Positions 54,613-64,000 of a stretch of 64,000 nucleotides of DNA are shown piece by piece (within the stretch, counting starts at the first letter, position 1; each line of letters begins with the position of its first letter). Both the position numbers and the translations under genes were made by a program. The notes below the pieces were generated by a model. It did not search any database. It was not told the DNA's origin and was given only the letters and a program-made list of their open reading frames with translations. The DNA comes from Neckera pumila (Eukaryota > Streptophyta > Bryopsida > Hypnales > Neckeraceae), in NCBI GenBank assembly GCA_963969595.1, contig OZ018415.1:17670001-17734000 (forward strand). The letters are read 5' to 3'.

Positions 54613-56441
54613 TCCCAAGGCCATTTTTTTGTCAAAAACAACTCAAAACTGTTAGTTCTGCTGGGTTCATTTAAGAAAAGAGAAAATATATTTTTTCTCT
54701 ATCTATTTTTAGGATCTTCTACTTAACTTATCTTAGATTATGTGGCAAAACTTTCATAAAGTTAAATCGTACAAATTCAAAGATATTAGCATTCAAAATT
54801 GGAAAAAACAAATCTTTCAATGAAAGACTGGCTTGCAATTTCAGATGACTTAGACCACCATTTGTAAAAAAAAGTTGCACTACAGATTTTTAATTTAATT
54901 TATATTGAATAATTGAGTTAAGAATATAGGATAAAAATTTAAAAAACAACCCTTGATTTTCATTCTTTAACCCCTAAAGGCCCAAGGCAATTTCTGGCTC
55001 CAAAACCACTGAAAACTGCCATTTCTATTGCGATCATTGAAGAAACCAAAAAGAATTTTTTCTTAGAATCTAACCATAGGATCTTATACTTCACTTGTCT
55101 TAGAATATGTGGTGAAAATTTCATGAAGTTTGACCGTACGGATTGGAAGATATTAGCTTTTGAAGTTGAATTTTTTTTTTTTTGAACTATGGCCTGCATG
55201 TCAGATGACTTTGACGGCCATTTGTAGATTTTTTTGGCACTATACACCTTTGGGTTATTTTTTTTTATGCTGAACATTTGAGTTGAGATTTGGGGAAGAA
55301 AATTTCAGAATGTCAAAACTTTATTTTTACATCAGAAAAAATATTAAGTAGAAGTAGGTCCAAAATTGAATGAAACTCTAAATCGTTTATGGCTCTTAGG
55401 TGGAAATAAAACACCATACTTCCAACAATGGGATTGTTCTTGCAAACAAGCTTAACCTTTTTCAAAAAAAACCCTTGAAAATTGCATTTGAAAATGAATT
55501 CTATAAGTGTTTTTTTTTTAAGAAGATGCTAGATTGCCCACAAAACAAGGTTGTCTATAACTTTCTCATTATGAGTCCAAATAGAATGAATCAAAGCTTC
55601 AAACGTAGACAAAAAAATGATCTTTGAGAAAAATAAGCTTTAAAAAAAAAAAATGTTTTACAGTTTATTTTTCTGCCCGGCGAGTTGCTTTTTTGACCTC
55701 GGGTGGCTTAACTTTTGCTCCCGGGCACCGATCGAAAAAAAGATTATATTCTTAGAAAGCTAATGTGATTTCCTATCCTCAAAAAAAGTTTCAAAAATCA
55801 GCCCAAAATTTCAGGTCACACGAGCCTACCCAAAATCCCAAGTGTCCCCCTAGGGGACTTTGGAACTTTGGGCCTTTAGGAGTTAAAAAATATTAAGTAG
55901 AAGTACATCTAATATTGAAAGAAAAACTAAATCGTCAATAGCTCTAACATAGGATTAAAACACTATAATTCCAATGGCGAGATTATCTTAGCAAGCAAAC
56001 TTAGCCTTGTCAAATAATTTTTTTGGAAAAATTGTGAAAATTACATTCAGAAATGAATCCTACAAACTATTTTTTCAAGAAGATGCTCTAATTGCCCCAA
56101 AGATAAGATTGTTCATAACTTTAACATAAAAAATCCAAATGGAATGAATCAAAGCTTTCCATATAGATAAAAATACAATCTATGAGAAAAAGAATTAAAA
56201 AAGAATTTTAATTTTAATTTGTGTGAGAAGATTTCTATTCATTGCACCAAAAAAAGGACCTTTTGTGCCATAAATTTTTTTTCCGAGCACCAATTGAAAT
56301 AAAAATGATATTCCCATAAAGTCAATGTATTTTTCTATCTTCACAAAATGTTTCAAAAAATAATGATGAATATTGAGGCCGTAGTAGCCTATCCAAAATC
56401 CATATTGTCCCTTGAGGAGACAATAGGACTTTAAATGTTAA
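54613..56441 (+). mobile_element. TTAA-element, family 2, split by a second copy
   Basis: The left part (about 54613-54966) and the right part (55887-56441) together rebuild one family 2 element. The left part starts near TCCCAAGGCCATTTT, the right end is ACTTTAAATGTTAA. They are separated by a complete second element at 54967-55886. The junction is CATTCT-TTAA-[element]-TTAA-AAAATATTAAGTAG, and the undisturbed equivalent in the 4958-5874 copy reads CATTCTTTAAAAAATTG. Confidence 0.85.
54967..55886 (+). mobile_element. TTAA-element, family 2, nested copy
   Basis: The left end is TTAACCCCTAAAGGCCCAAGG and the right end GGGCCTTTAGGAGTTAA, flanked by TTAA (54967-54970, 55883-55886). The body matches 4958-5874 and 12892-14452. 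It sits inside an older member of the same family. Interior long T/A runs are expanded (for example about 55170-55185). Non-coding. Confidence 0.9.
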
Positions 56442-57538
56442 TCACCTTCATATAGTTGTCACAAATGAACATTTGAAAAACAATAATTATTCTTCTATTT
56501 TTTACAAATCAAAATGTCAAAGTCTACATTTATTTTATTGAAACCTACCATTTTTTTAGATCACCTATTTAGAGAGTTATTTGATATTTGATATTCCAAG
56601 CTCGAATGTAATTTGCTTAAATTTTTAAGAAATAGACATTTATCTTTATATTTACTAAAAATATTTTTTAATCTTAAGGTATTCTAGAATATTCATGTGT
56701 ATTGAACCAAAATGCAACAAATAGTGTTATTATCTCTTGAAATCAAGAAATACACAAAATTTACAAACTCATGTTCATGGTAAGGTCATCCTACTTTGTT
56801 CATAAGATTCTTCAAAAGTTAGTGCATTTTGCACAGATAGTATACTTTGTTCATCATTCTTTAATGGCAACAATAATTTTTTTATATTTTAAAGTAAAAG
56901 CTTTCCTTGATGAGTTTCTAGTGGTGACTACAACTTTATTGATGCTATATAGTCAAACATCATTGAATTAGATTCAAGACATTTTAGTTCTTTTTTAATT
57001 TTATATGGATTTTTCTATCAAAAAAATGATATATTGTTTAATGTATTTCAATATTTCAATATTTTTTTTCTATAGAACTTGATTTTGACTTTCAAAATGA
57101 TTTCTTCTGCTATTCAACAAAACTAGCGAACATAATGAAGCTTCTAAAGTGTAGTTTCTAATTCATCCAAATTTTTTGAAAAATTCCTTATAATAAATAC
57201 TATAGTGAAGTTTGAAGTTGAAGATCTACAACGATGTTTCCAAAAATAGAGTGACATGGAAATTTTCTTTATACCACAATATTCTATACTCTTTCATAAT
57301 AAAAGTTTTGGATACACTTCTATTAATTATGAAAATTTTGGATTTTTTTAACATGATTTGTATTGGATATCTTAAAAAATTCATGAGAATTTGAAATTTT
57401 CACAAATATATTTGAGAATTTTATGACAACTACCAGATATATGATTTCATTTCTAAAATAGAAAAGAAATGAAGGACATAGATAGACTGAAGGACTTTCA
57501 GGTTTGACGATATAGTCATAGGTTCTGTCCTTTGGAAC
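56442..57538. other. AT-rich intergenic DNA, no gene seen
   Basis: No gene or bounded element was recognised. Short open frames at 56771-56971 and 57212-57394 lack any domain. Confidence 0.4.
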
Positions 57539-57790
57539 TTAACTTCTAAAGGACCAAACAACATTTTTTTGGCAACACACCAATTTTGGGTAGCTCACTA
57601 CAAATGGAAGCTTAATTTTTTTTCTTTATTGTTTCACACAACATGTGCCCAAGGAGTAGCTTTAATGCTCAACAATTTTCAAGGCTTTTGACTACATGGT
57701 TAAAAAGTTATGAAAGTTATGAAAGTTTAAAATGTTACATTATATGATATGTCATTTTCAACGGTTGGCCTGGGAGGTTGCACTCCTTGA
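57539..57790 (-). mobile_element. TTAA-element, family 1, truncated
   Basis: It begins TTAACTTCTAAAGGACCAAAC and follows the reverse of the family 1 right end, matching 23576-23790 (CACAACATGTGCCCAAGGAG, GACTACATGGTTAAAAAGTT, GTCATTTTCAACGG). Similarity is lost at about 57790, before the other terminus. A small local duplication (TTATGAAAG) is present. Confidence 0.7.
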
Positions 57791-57984
57791 AAAAAAAAAA
57801 AAATATAGGTGCACACACCGAATATATATATGGGGGTTATTACTTTTTTTTTCATTGATTATTCTGAGGTCTATCATTATATAATTTTCTAATTCGAACC
57901 ATCAAGAAAGGGACATATATTAATTATAATTCCTAATTGCCTTGAATATGTTATAGGCTATATTTACTAAAAAAAAATTCTACT

Positions 57985-58415
57985 ATATTATTGGAGTCTA
58001 TTCACTACTTAGGCTTAGGAAATTTGAAGTTCCCATTTTTTATGGCCTATTCACCTTTTATACTTTGGGAATTTGAAGCTTCCCTTTTTTTTTGGCCTAC
58101 TCACTATTTAGAATTAGGGAATTTGAAGCAATATTTTATTTTTGGCCTACTTACTCCTTAGTTTTTCAAAGTTTGAAGTTCTTTTTTCTTGGGCCTACTT
58201 ACGACTTAGACTTTGGAAATTTGAAGTTCCCCTTTTTTTTTGGCCCACTCACTACTTAGAATTAGGGAATTTAAAGTTCCATTTTTTTTGGCCTACTCAC
58301 TACTTAGAAATAGAGAATTGAATCTCTATTTTTTTTGGTGGACCTACTCAGTATTTAGAATTAGGAATTGAAATTCTATTTTGTTTTTGGCCTATTCATT
58401 ATTTAGAATTAGAAA
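57985..58415 (+). repeat. Tandem repeat, about nine units of 50 bp
   Basis: Each unit follows the pattern GGCCTACTCACTACTTAG, AATTAGGGAATTTGAAG, TTCCC and a T-run of 6-9. Nine diverged units can be counted. Units 3, 6, 7, 8 and 9 share TTAGAATTAG or TTAGAAATAG, while units 2 and 5 share ACTTTGG, so the array has at least two unit subtypes. Non-coding. Confidence 0.85.
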
Positions 58416-59425
58416 ATTTGCATTAAAGCTTTAGGATTCACAAAATGGTATTCTTAAATACATACAACAAACTCTTAAGCATAAGTACTCACTAAACATA
58501 TATTCAATGCTATTATAGAATCTCAAGACTAGAATCAACCAAGAACGTATGTATCAACAAGAAATACAATTTGTCCATGCAACATTCTTTTACTAAACTC
58601 ACACGTTAATGTATGGAACTGAAAGGGAAAAAGAACATATAGCTTGCTACAGCACATTTGTACGAAATTGAAAAAAAAAAATATACACCTTGCCAAATTT
58701 CAAATTCCAAATTCTGAATGTATGAAACCAAATTGCATGAACATACATATTTCCTACGACAATCATTTAGATTCATAAAATGAGCTAACACATTTTGTAA
58801 ACCAGATTTTGCACTTCCACAAAAGCCAGGAATAATAGTATAGGGGTTCTTTGTTCTAGGGAAAGGTTTAATCAGTCTAACATTTTATGACTAAAAGTCA
58901 CTTACAAATAGATTTATGTTTACAAGTTTAGTATAATATTATATCATTCTTATTCCCGTGTGTAAAATTTTTTGGCCAGTCCATTACCAATGTATGTATA
59001 AATTCCCAATCTTATATAGTGTTCTAAGGGAGGTCAAATCACTCTTTGTCAAATAAATCAGGTTTTGTCAAATGAATCTTATATGATGCATGCGCCAGGA
59101 CTTAATCATGACAAGATAGTATTGATAAAATAGTATATATAATTGGTTCATTATACCTTTTTATGTTTTTATGTCAAATAGTCCAGTCAATCTACAACTA
59201 ATGCAATCATGCAAGAATGTCTAACGTTTCCGTATTCTATGTCAAATGATTCCCAGTTGTGCAATGTATGATGATGTCAAATATTTCTTATTCGTTTTGT
59301 CAAATGAATCCAAACCAACAAGTGTTAACATACAAACATATCCTTGGAATGATTTGCAATTTCACCACATATAAAACTTATGACCAAAACTAAATTTATA
59401 TTTTTATCAATACCTTAAATGAGGC
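58416..59425. other. AT-rich DNA with a scattered TGTCAAATGAATC word
   Basis: No gene. The word GTCAAATGAATC or close variants recurs about six times between 59045 and 59312 at irregular spacing, suggesting a badly eroded tandem repeat. Confidence 0.45.
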
Positions 59426-59520
59426 TGTTTGTTTGTTTGTTTGTTTGTTTGTTTGTTTGTTTGTTTGTTTGTTTGTTTGTTTGTTTGTTTTGTTTTGTTT
59501 TGTTTTGTTTTGTTTTGTTT
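59426..59520 (+). repeat. (GTTT)n then (GTTTT)n microsatellite
   Basis: About sixteen GTTT units are followed by about six GTTTT units, and then abruptly by a GC-rich segment (59521-59640). Read in reverse this is a GC-rich body ending in AAACA/AAAC repeats, the shape of a retroposon tail. The long open frames across it are Thr-Asn-Lys-Gln low complexity and not genes. Confidence 0.85.
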
Positions 59521-59720
59521 GTAGCGTAGACAACTTCCTGACCGTGCGTCCCCCGGCCGCGTGCTTGGTATCGTTGGAAAGCTCTCGCCGAGGAGGGGTG
59601 CACTGGCTTGGTTTTGTGGCATTTGGAGCGGTGGTGCAAAAGTTATTGAATTTCAAAGTATTTATTGATTAAAAAATTAGAAAATTACTTTTACTTTGAT
59701 TTTGGTGGCGTTCTTGCTAC

Positions 59721-59793
59721 TAGGAGTGGAACCGGGAGTAGAATTGGGAGTAGAATCTGAAGTAGAACCAAGAGTGGAACCGGGAGTAGATGA
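59721..59793 (+). repeat. 12-bp minisatellite, about six units
   Basis: Diverged copies of GGGAGTAGAACC (variants GGAGTGGAACC, GAAGTAGAACC, AGAGTGGAACC) follow one another. No gene spans it convincingly. Confidence 0.75.
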
Positions 59794-60362
59794 AAATTGG
59801 GCCAACGGCACAGGGTCACACTAGTGCACATTATAATAACTTAAAATCTGAAAACAGTCCCTGAAAACGCTGAAATTCACAGATTAATGGTCAAATGACC
59901 TGTAACCGTGGATTGCAGCCCCTATAGCTGTGGAGATTGGGACCCTATGACCGCGCAATGGAGACCCCAAGATCATGTGAACCCTGCTTTCAATGCAGTA
60001 AGCTTCCACAAATTGCGCGATGCTTTCCGATCACCAAAAAAAATTCAATTCGGGTGCAATTTCTGCAATTTCTTGAGGATTTGCTTGCACAACTAATCTA
60101 TCAGTGTATTAGAAGCCCACAACAATCAAATTCACCCGGAATTTTGTAATTTGATTCTTTTGCAATGAGATTGAATCAAGCATTTTATCTAAAATTTCAC
60201 AATTTTTGCATCCAAATCTGCTCTGGTTTGTGGAATTCCGCGATTGTGAGTGGTGGGGTTTCTCAATCAATCAACTACAATCATTGAGAATTCACGATTG
60301 AAGAAGAAGAAAAAGAAATTTTGGTTCGTCGCTTCTAGCGTATGAGCTGCGCTATTCGCACT
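59794..60362. other. Intergenic DNA, no gene recognised
   Basis: Higher GC than the AT-rich blocks. Overlapping short plus-strand frames at 59908-60149 have no domain. It is the 3' flank of the minus-strand exon-like segments that follow. Confidence 0.4.
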
Positions 60363-60749
60363 CTAGATTGCCAAGTTTCTCAAAATGCTCGTTGTGTTTT
60401 GTTGCCGCCTTGTTGCTTTGATTGTGGATTTCAATCTTGTGAATCCACACCAAATACTGATTGTCAAAAACAACAACAATGAAGAATTACTCACCAGGTC
60501 AAGGTTTGCCGACCAGTGCTTGACGAATTGATCAAAGTTTGATTTTTTTAAACTTGCTTCCCCTCCAACAGGTTCTCCCCGATCAGCCTCACAATTTAGA
60601 TCTTGCCACTCACCTGCTGCGCTCTTGATCAGACAGGTTCTCTCCGTGAATTCGTCACAGCCCTTGCCCCTTGCCGATGTAACTTCGACAATCTCCCACT
60701 GCTTCGAGATGAAGCTGCTGCAGCCTTCTCGCACTCCAGCGATTCTCAC
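60363..60749 (-). CDS. Exon-like segment, unknown family
   Basis: A minus-strand frame of 128 codons from MRIAGVREGCSSFISKQWEI. It looks protein-like up to NFDQFVKHWSANLDL, where a good donor (CTG-GTGAGT, exon edge 60495) suggests splicing; the reading after that is probably intron. The composition is balanced, unlike the AT-rich chance frames elsewhere. I do not recognise the domain. With the segments at 61240-61711 and 63501-63913 on the same strand it may belong to one multi-exon gene or mobile-element gene. Confidence 0.35.
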   Translation of the reverse strand: MRIAGVREGCSSFISKQWEIVEVTSARGKGCDEFTERTCLIKSAAGEWQDLNCEADRGEPVGGEASLKKSNFDQFVKHWSANLDLVSNSSLLLFLTISIWCGFTRLKSTIKATRRQQNTTSILRNLAI

Positions 60750-61239
60750 TCACTCAATTACCAATCAAACAGGCTCTCTCAGCAAACATTTCCAAAGAAT
60801 ACCACACTAGAATCCAATGCAATTTATGTGTTTATAAAACATAGTGAAAAATGACAATTTGCATGAATAGTTTTGTGCAAGTTGTGGCGACAAGCAAAAC
60901 CTATAGTCAACTGAGTTCTATCACAAACTATCGTAATGTGCACAGCCATAACTTGCACAAAACCATGACAAAAAACAAAAAGAAAATGGAGGGCCATATG
61001 GCACAAGAATGTCCTCTACAGAAAGTGCTATACTAAATCCACCAATATCCGCCACCAAAAAACAGGAAAACTGTGACCAATTGCACAACAACATAGAAAG
61101 ACAACCATCAGTCCAAAATGCTCCAACAACAACAGTAGCGATGACAACAGCAAGAATCTAGAGCAACATGAATTTATATCGGGAAATGAAAAACAAAACT
61201 TCAAGCAATCCCTGCAAAAGAGCGTGCATGGACATACCT

Positions 61240-61711
61240 TCAAGCTCTCTTGTGCAATGAAGACTCACGGTAGGCAAGTGTGATCCACGTCCAACTTGAG
61301 TGTTGCATCTTCCCTCTAGCAGCAAGTTTTACTTCAATTGCACCCCACCCCGACTGCAACTTCAAACGCAGGTTTTGCAGTTCAGCAAGGGACAACTCCG
61401 CCAGAGATGCCGTGCGTATGCGCTCTTCCACATCCACTTGCAATTACCATGAGCGAGAGAGAAAATACTTGGCATTCTCATACTTGGAAGCAAAGAATGC
61501 CATTTCCTCCTTCCTTCGTCGGCTCCCAATACGAGAGAGTCCTTGGGGTGTTTGTTGCAGGAAATCCGCCATTGCAACGCAGAGGGCTGAATATGGAACA
61601 CTTCCTTGAAGTGCGCCCCGCCATTCCTTGCATGTGGCTGCAAGGCGTGGAAGAAGCGCCAATTCCTGCTCGTCGTTCAAAAATGCACGCACCCAATCAT
61701 TCGTTGGAAAG
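61240..61711 (-). pseudogene. Exon-like segment with an in-frame stop
   Basis: It starts after a good acceptor (TTTGCAG, 61718-61712) and reads FPTNDWVRAFLNDEQELALL, then LPRLAATCKEWRGALQGSVP, then KYENAKYFLSRSW. A TAA follows at about 61444, and the same frame continues QVDVEERIRTASLAELSLAE and so on to 61240. A related segment at about 62890-62990 reads SAKYFFQVDVE without the stop. This argues that the region was once continuous and now carries a nonsense mutation, or that a short intron is mis-read. Family unknown; charged, probably helical C-terminal half. Confidence 0.4.
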
Positions 61712-61879
61712 CTGCAAACAAGGGGTTACATGCAGTCCAGAAGAATTCCACCGGCATCAGCGCTCTCCATCGGACAAGATACGGCTAAAATCTGCATAGA
61801 TGAAAAGGGTTTTCAAAAAAGGGACCTTGGAAGTGCAACACAAAAACGATGAAGGCATTGACCCAAGTTTCTGTGGTTT

Positions 61880-62501
61880 AGGAAAAAAGGGTTTAGGAGT
61901 GAACATACCTGCACGGAATGACAAGTCAAGCTCAAGGAATCGCTAAAGTGAACAGTAACCACGCTGCCATAGATCAACGGTGCGCCCCAAAGTACACAGC
62001 TGCAAAAAACCATGAGGCATCATTGAACGCATCCATCAACAAGAGAATAGAGATCGCAATCACAACTACAATTACTACATTGCACTCCGAAGAAGAATTG
62101 AGAGGAATAGCAATAGAAGGGAGCACGTTTAGGAAGTACCGGGCAAGGAGGGCGCACTTAAAAGCCGCGACAATCAACAATGATTTCGCTTGGGTCACAA
62201 AGCCCCGAAGTGAGGAATCCACAACCGCGCACCTGCCAAGATCAAAGTTTTTGAACTTGAAACTTTGAAGCGGAAGCGCTGCGGACAAGAAATGAAGAAA
62301 ATAGCAGGATCTAAAAATGACAACAAAAGCACCAACGGGAAAGGGCGACAAATACCACAAGGGAAGGGCGACAAAACTAGCAATGGAACACAGCTCCAAG
62401 GCCGCGCCCAGATGCAGGAGTGGAAAAGTATTCCGCGTACACAACCAAATTGTGCACCCTCCACAACAAAACCCAAAAATTGAAGAAGGAAGGAGCCGCA
62501 T
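61880..62501 (-). other. Possible further exons, unresolved
   Basis: On the minus strand a long hydrophobic frame covers 62501-61974. A candidate exon from acceptor TTTTTTGCAG near 62003 to donor GTGCAG-GTATGT near 61910 reads CVLWGAPLIYGSVVTVHFSD and on. I cannot tell exons from introns here, and the long hydrophobic frame may be non-coding. Listed because it lies between other exon-like segments on the same strand. Confidence 0.25.
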
Positions 62502-62835
62502 TGGAGAAATGTAACCTGCTATGGTATATAGGTGGAGAACCTGACAGCAAAGGTCCTGGCATGTCTAGTCTGGGCGCAAAGACGGCGCAAAGATGGCGCA
62601 GATCAGCTGGAGAATCCCTTGAGTGACATAGGGGTGATTCCAATCAAGTAGGTCTAGGGTCACCAATCATACCTGCCACATGAAAAACCATCATATTTAA
62701 ATTGCATGTTTTCAAAATCATCATTATAATTGGAAGGGGATCTGCACTACACAACTCAAATCAGACTCAAACAATACTAAAAATGAAGCCAGAAATGGAA
62801 AATTGCATGCCTCATGGAATCTAAGAGTGATGACT

Positions 62836-63165
62836 TTAATTTATAATTACATGGAGAAGAGGAATGCAGTCATTGCAAAACACACCTCCGTGATGTAGCG
62901 GCCTCTCTTGAAGCCTCCAAATAAATTCAACATCCACCTGAAAAAAATACTTGGCAGACACGTCCCAACTGCCAAGAAGAAAAGCCTGTGCACGAACTTG
63001 AGCTAAAGGCCAACAACACCCCGCAGCAAAATGACACCAATGACTACCATAAAATAATGCAAAGCCAATAATGCAAACCACGTGAAAATTGAAGTGAAAT
63101 GCTCTTAAATCCGTGATGAATTGTAAGGTGAGTTTGAGGTACCTCTTGGAATCATTGGAGTACAT
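62836..63165 (-). other. Segment related to the 61.4-kb exon
   Basis: The minus-strand frame includes LLGSWDVSAKYFFQVDVEFI, which parallels NAKYF...QVDVEERI at about 61460-61420. Outside that block the frame has high Phe/Cys/His and may be intron. The similarity suggests a duplicated domain or a mobile-element family. Confidence 0.3.
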
Positions 63166-63500
63166 GCAGGGTATTTAACGACAAAGTCCCCATTTGGTAA
63201 AACTGGGCGCAAAGTACGACAGTGAATTGTATTTGATTCCAAGTCCGATGCAAGTCAAATCAGTCATCAAATTTGGGGCACAAAACAGACACAATACACT
63301 ATCGGAGTATAATTGAATGATACAAAATAGAACTCAAAGCTTAGGTGTAGTACCAAGTCTACTCATATGCACACGAGACAAGCATGCCTCATACAACAAA
63401 TGCAAGCTAAAAAGAATAAATGCACTAAATCAGCATTCTCTTAACATACCTGAATTATAACAAACCGCTCATCATGTTGTAAGATCCAACCGTTGCTCCA

Positions 63501-63913
63501 TCAACGACCAGAAGGACCCGTAGCTATAAGTTCATTCAACACATTCCTATTGCTTTTGTCTAGTGTATAAACATTGGTTCTGGAGTTGAAAGACAAAGCT
63601 AAAGTGCAAAGTACAATATCTATATCTATCCATTGAGTGTTCGTAACATCGTACTTGAATTTGTTCCGTCCAGGTGCTATCTTGAACCAATTAAGCATAA
63701 TTTGAAATGAAGGTGCAGAGCTTACCTTCTTACCTTCAACGGTAAGGGACATAAGATCGATTGGGTTCCTGTATAATCTCCACTTACTTCCAACTCTCCT
63801 CCTCATTTTCTGGACATGTCCCAGCCACCAAGTACCAATGTCTACACCAACAGCCACACAAGTTGAGCGTCCTACCTGAGCTGCTCTCCGGTTTCTCTTC
63901 CGTGCAGCTGTAA
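63501..63913 (-). CDS. Basic exon with conserved-looking WW/barrel-type domain
   Basis: After a good acceptor (TATGCAG, edge 63913) the frame reads VTAARKRNRRAAQVGRSTC, then VGVDIGTWWLGHVQKMRRRV, NPIDLMS, APSFQIMLNWFKIAPGRNKF, KYDVTNTQWIDIDIVLCTLA and NVYTLDKSN, ending at TGA (63501-63503). The pattern of short beta-like stretches with paired aromatics suggests a small barrel domain of the kind that reads chromatin or DNA, but I cannot name the family. The balanced composition and length make it a real exon or a recent relic of one. It may belong with the other minus-strand segments down to 60.4 kb; the upstream exons lie outside the window. Confidence 0.45.
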
Positions 63914-64000
63914 CTGCATAGGATTGATTAAGGATTGATTAAAGATTGGACAAACAACACTCTAAAGTCATTGCCATTAGAGAAAAATTCAGCCCATTAC
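63914..64000. other. Probable intron of the minus-strand gene
   Basis: AT-rich sequence upstream of the acceptor at 63913, without coding signal. The window ends here. Confidence 0.35.

Noticed and set aside
57985..58415. CRISPR array
   Set aside because: Units are contiguous and diverged without unique spacers, and the sequence is eukaryotic; it is a plain tandem repeat.
59396..59672. Open frames rich in Thr-Asn-Lys-Gln or Phe-Val-Cys-Leu
   Set aside because: Produced by the GTTT/GTTTT microsatellite in every frame.
61974..62501. Integral membrane protein on the minus strand
   Set aside because: The long hydrophobic frame is T-rich and crosses several good splice sites, so it is more likely intron plus exon pieces than one membrane protein.

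Overview
The window looks like nuclear DNA of a streptophyte plant, most likely a non-seed land plant, though the species cannot be fixed from sequence alone. The signs are one well-conserved, intron-rich plant-type gene (an IRE/IREH1-family AGC kinase with 18 GT-AG introns), plant telo-box motifs of the AAACCCTAA type, and a group II intron reverse transcriptase of plant-mitochondrial type read from nuclear-looking sequence. Everything around these genes is AT-rich, repeat-filled DNA.

Layout. 1-30 kb: no intact gene is recognised. It is a patchwork of short DNA transposons, diverged dispersed repeats, one dead Tc1-type transposase (8.1-9.1 kb), a small LINE-like remnant on the minus strand (17.1-17.7 kb) and a tRNA-related SINE candidate with a poly(A) tail (27.4-27.7 kb). 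30.1-41.8 kb: a compositionally distinct gene island holding the complete kinase gene on the plus strand, with a TATA-like start, a long leader and a coding sequence of 19 exons (1450 codons plus stop). 41.8-44.2 kb: repeats again. 44.5-46.3 kb: the reverse transcriptase/maturase-like gene on the minus strand, with a plausible separate presequence exon and telo-box motifs; its catalytic motifs are degraded and its C-terminus is missing. 46.3-59.4 kb: very AT-rich DNA with more transposons, a 9-copy tandem repeat, and an unusual single 536-codon open frame on the minus strand (49.7-51.3 kb), rich in Asn and Lys and carrying tandem Cys repeats. 59.4-64 kb: higher-GC DNA with minus-strand exon-like segments that look like one or more decayed multi-exon genes or domesticated/mobile-element genes of unknown family.

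The strongest new observation is a group of 0.6-0.94 kb elements with inverted ends TTAACCCCTAAAGG...CCTTTAGGGGTTAA. Two nested pairs and one insertion into another dispersed repeat show directly that these elements insert at TTAA and duplicate it, which is the hallmark of piggyBac-type transposition. Several interiors share the same ends. Two other short element families form strong hairpins (about 104 nt and 55 nt) that could give rise to small RNAs.

The kinase and the maturase-like gene are not obviously linked in function; the rest of the window is shaped by transposition, nesting and decay.
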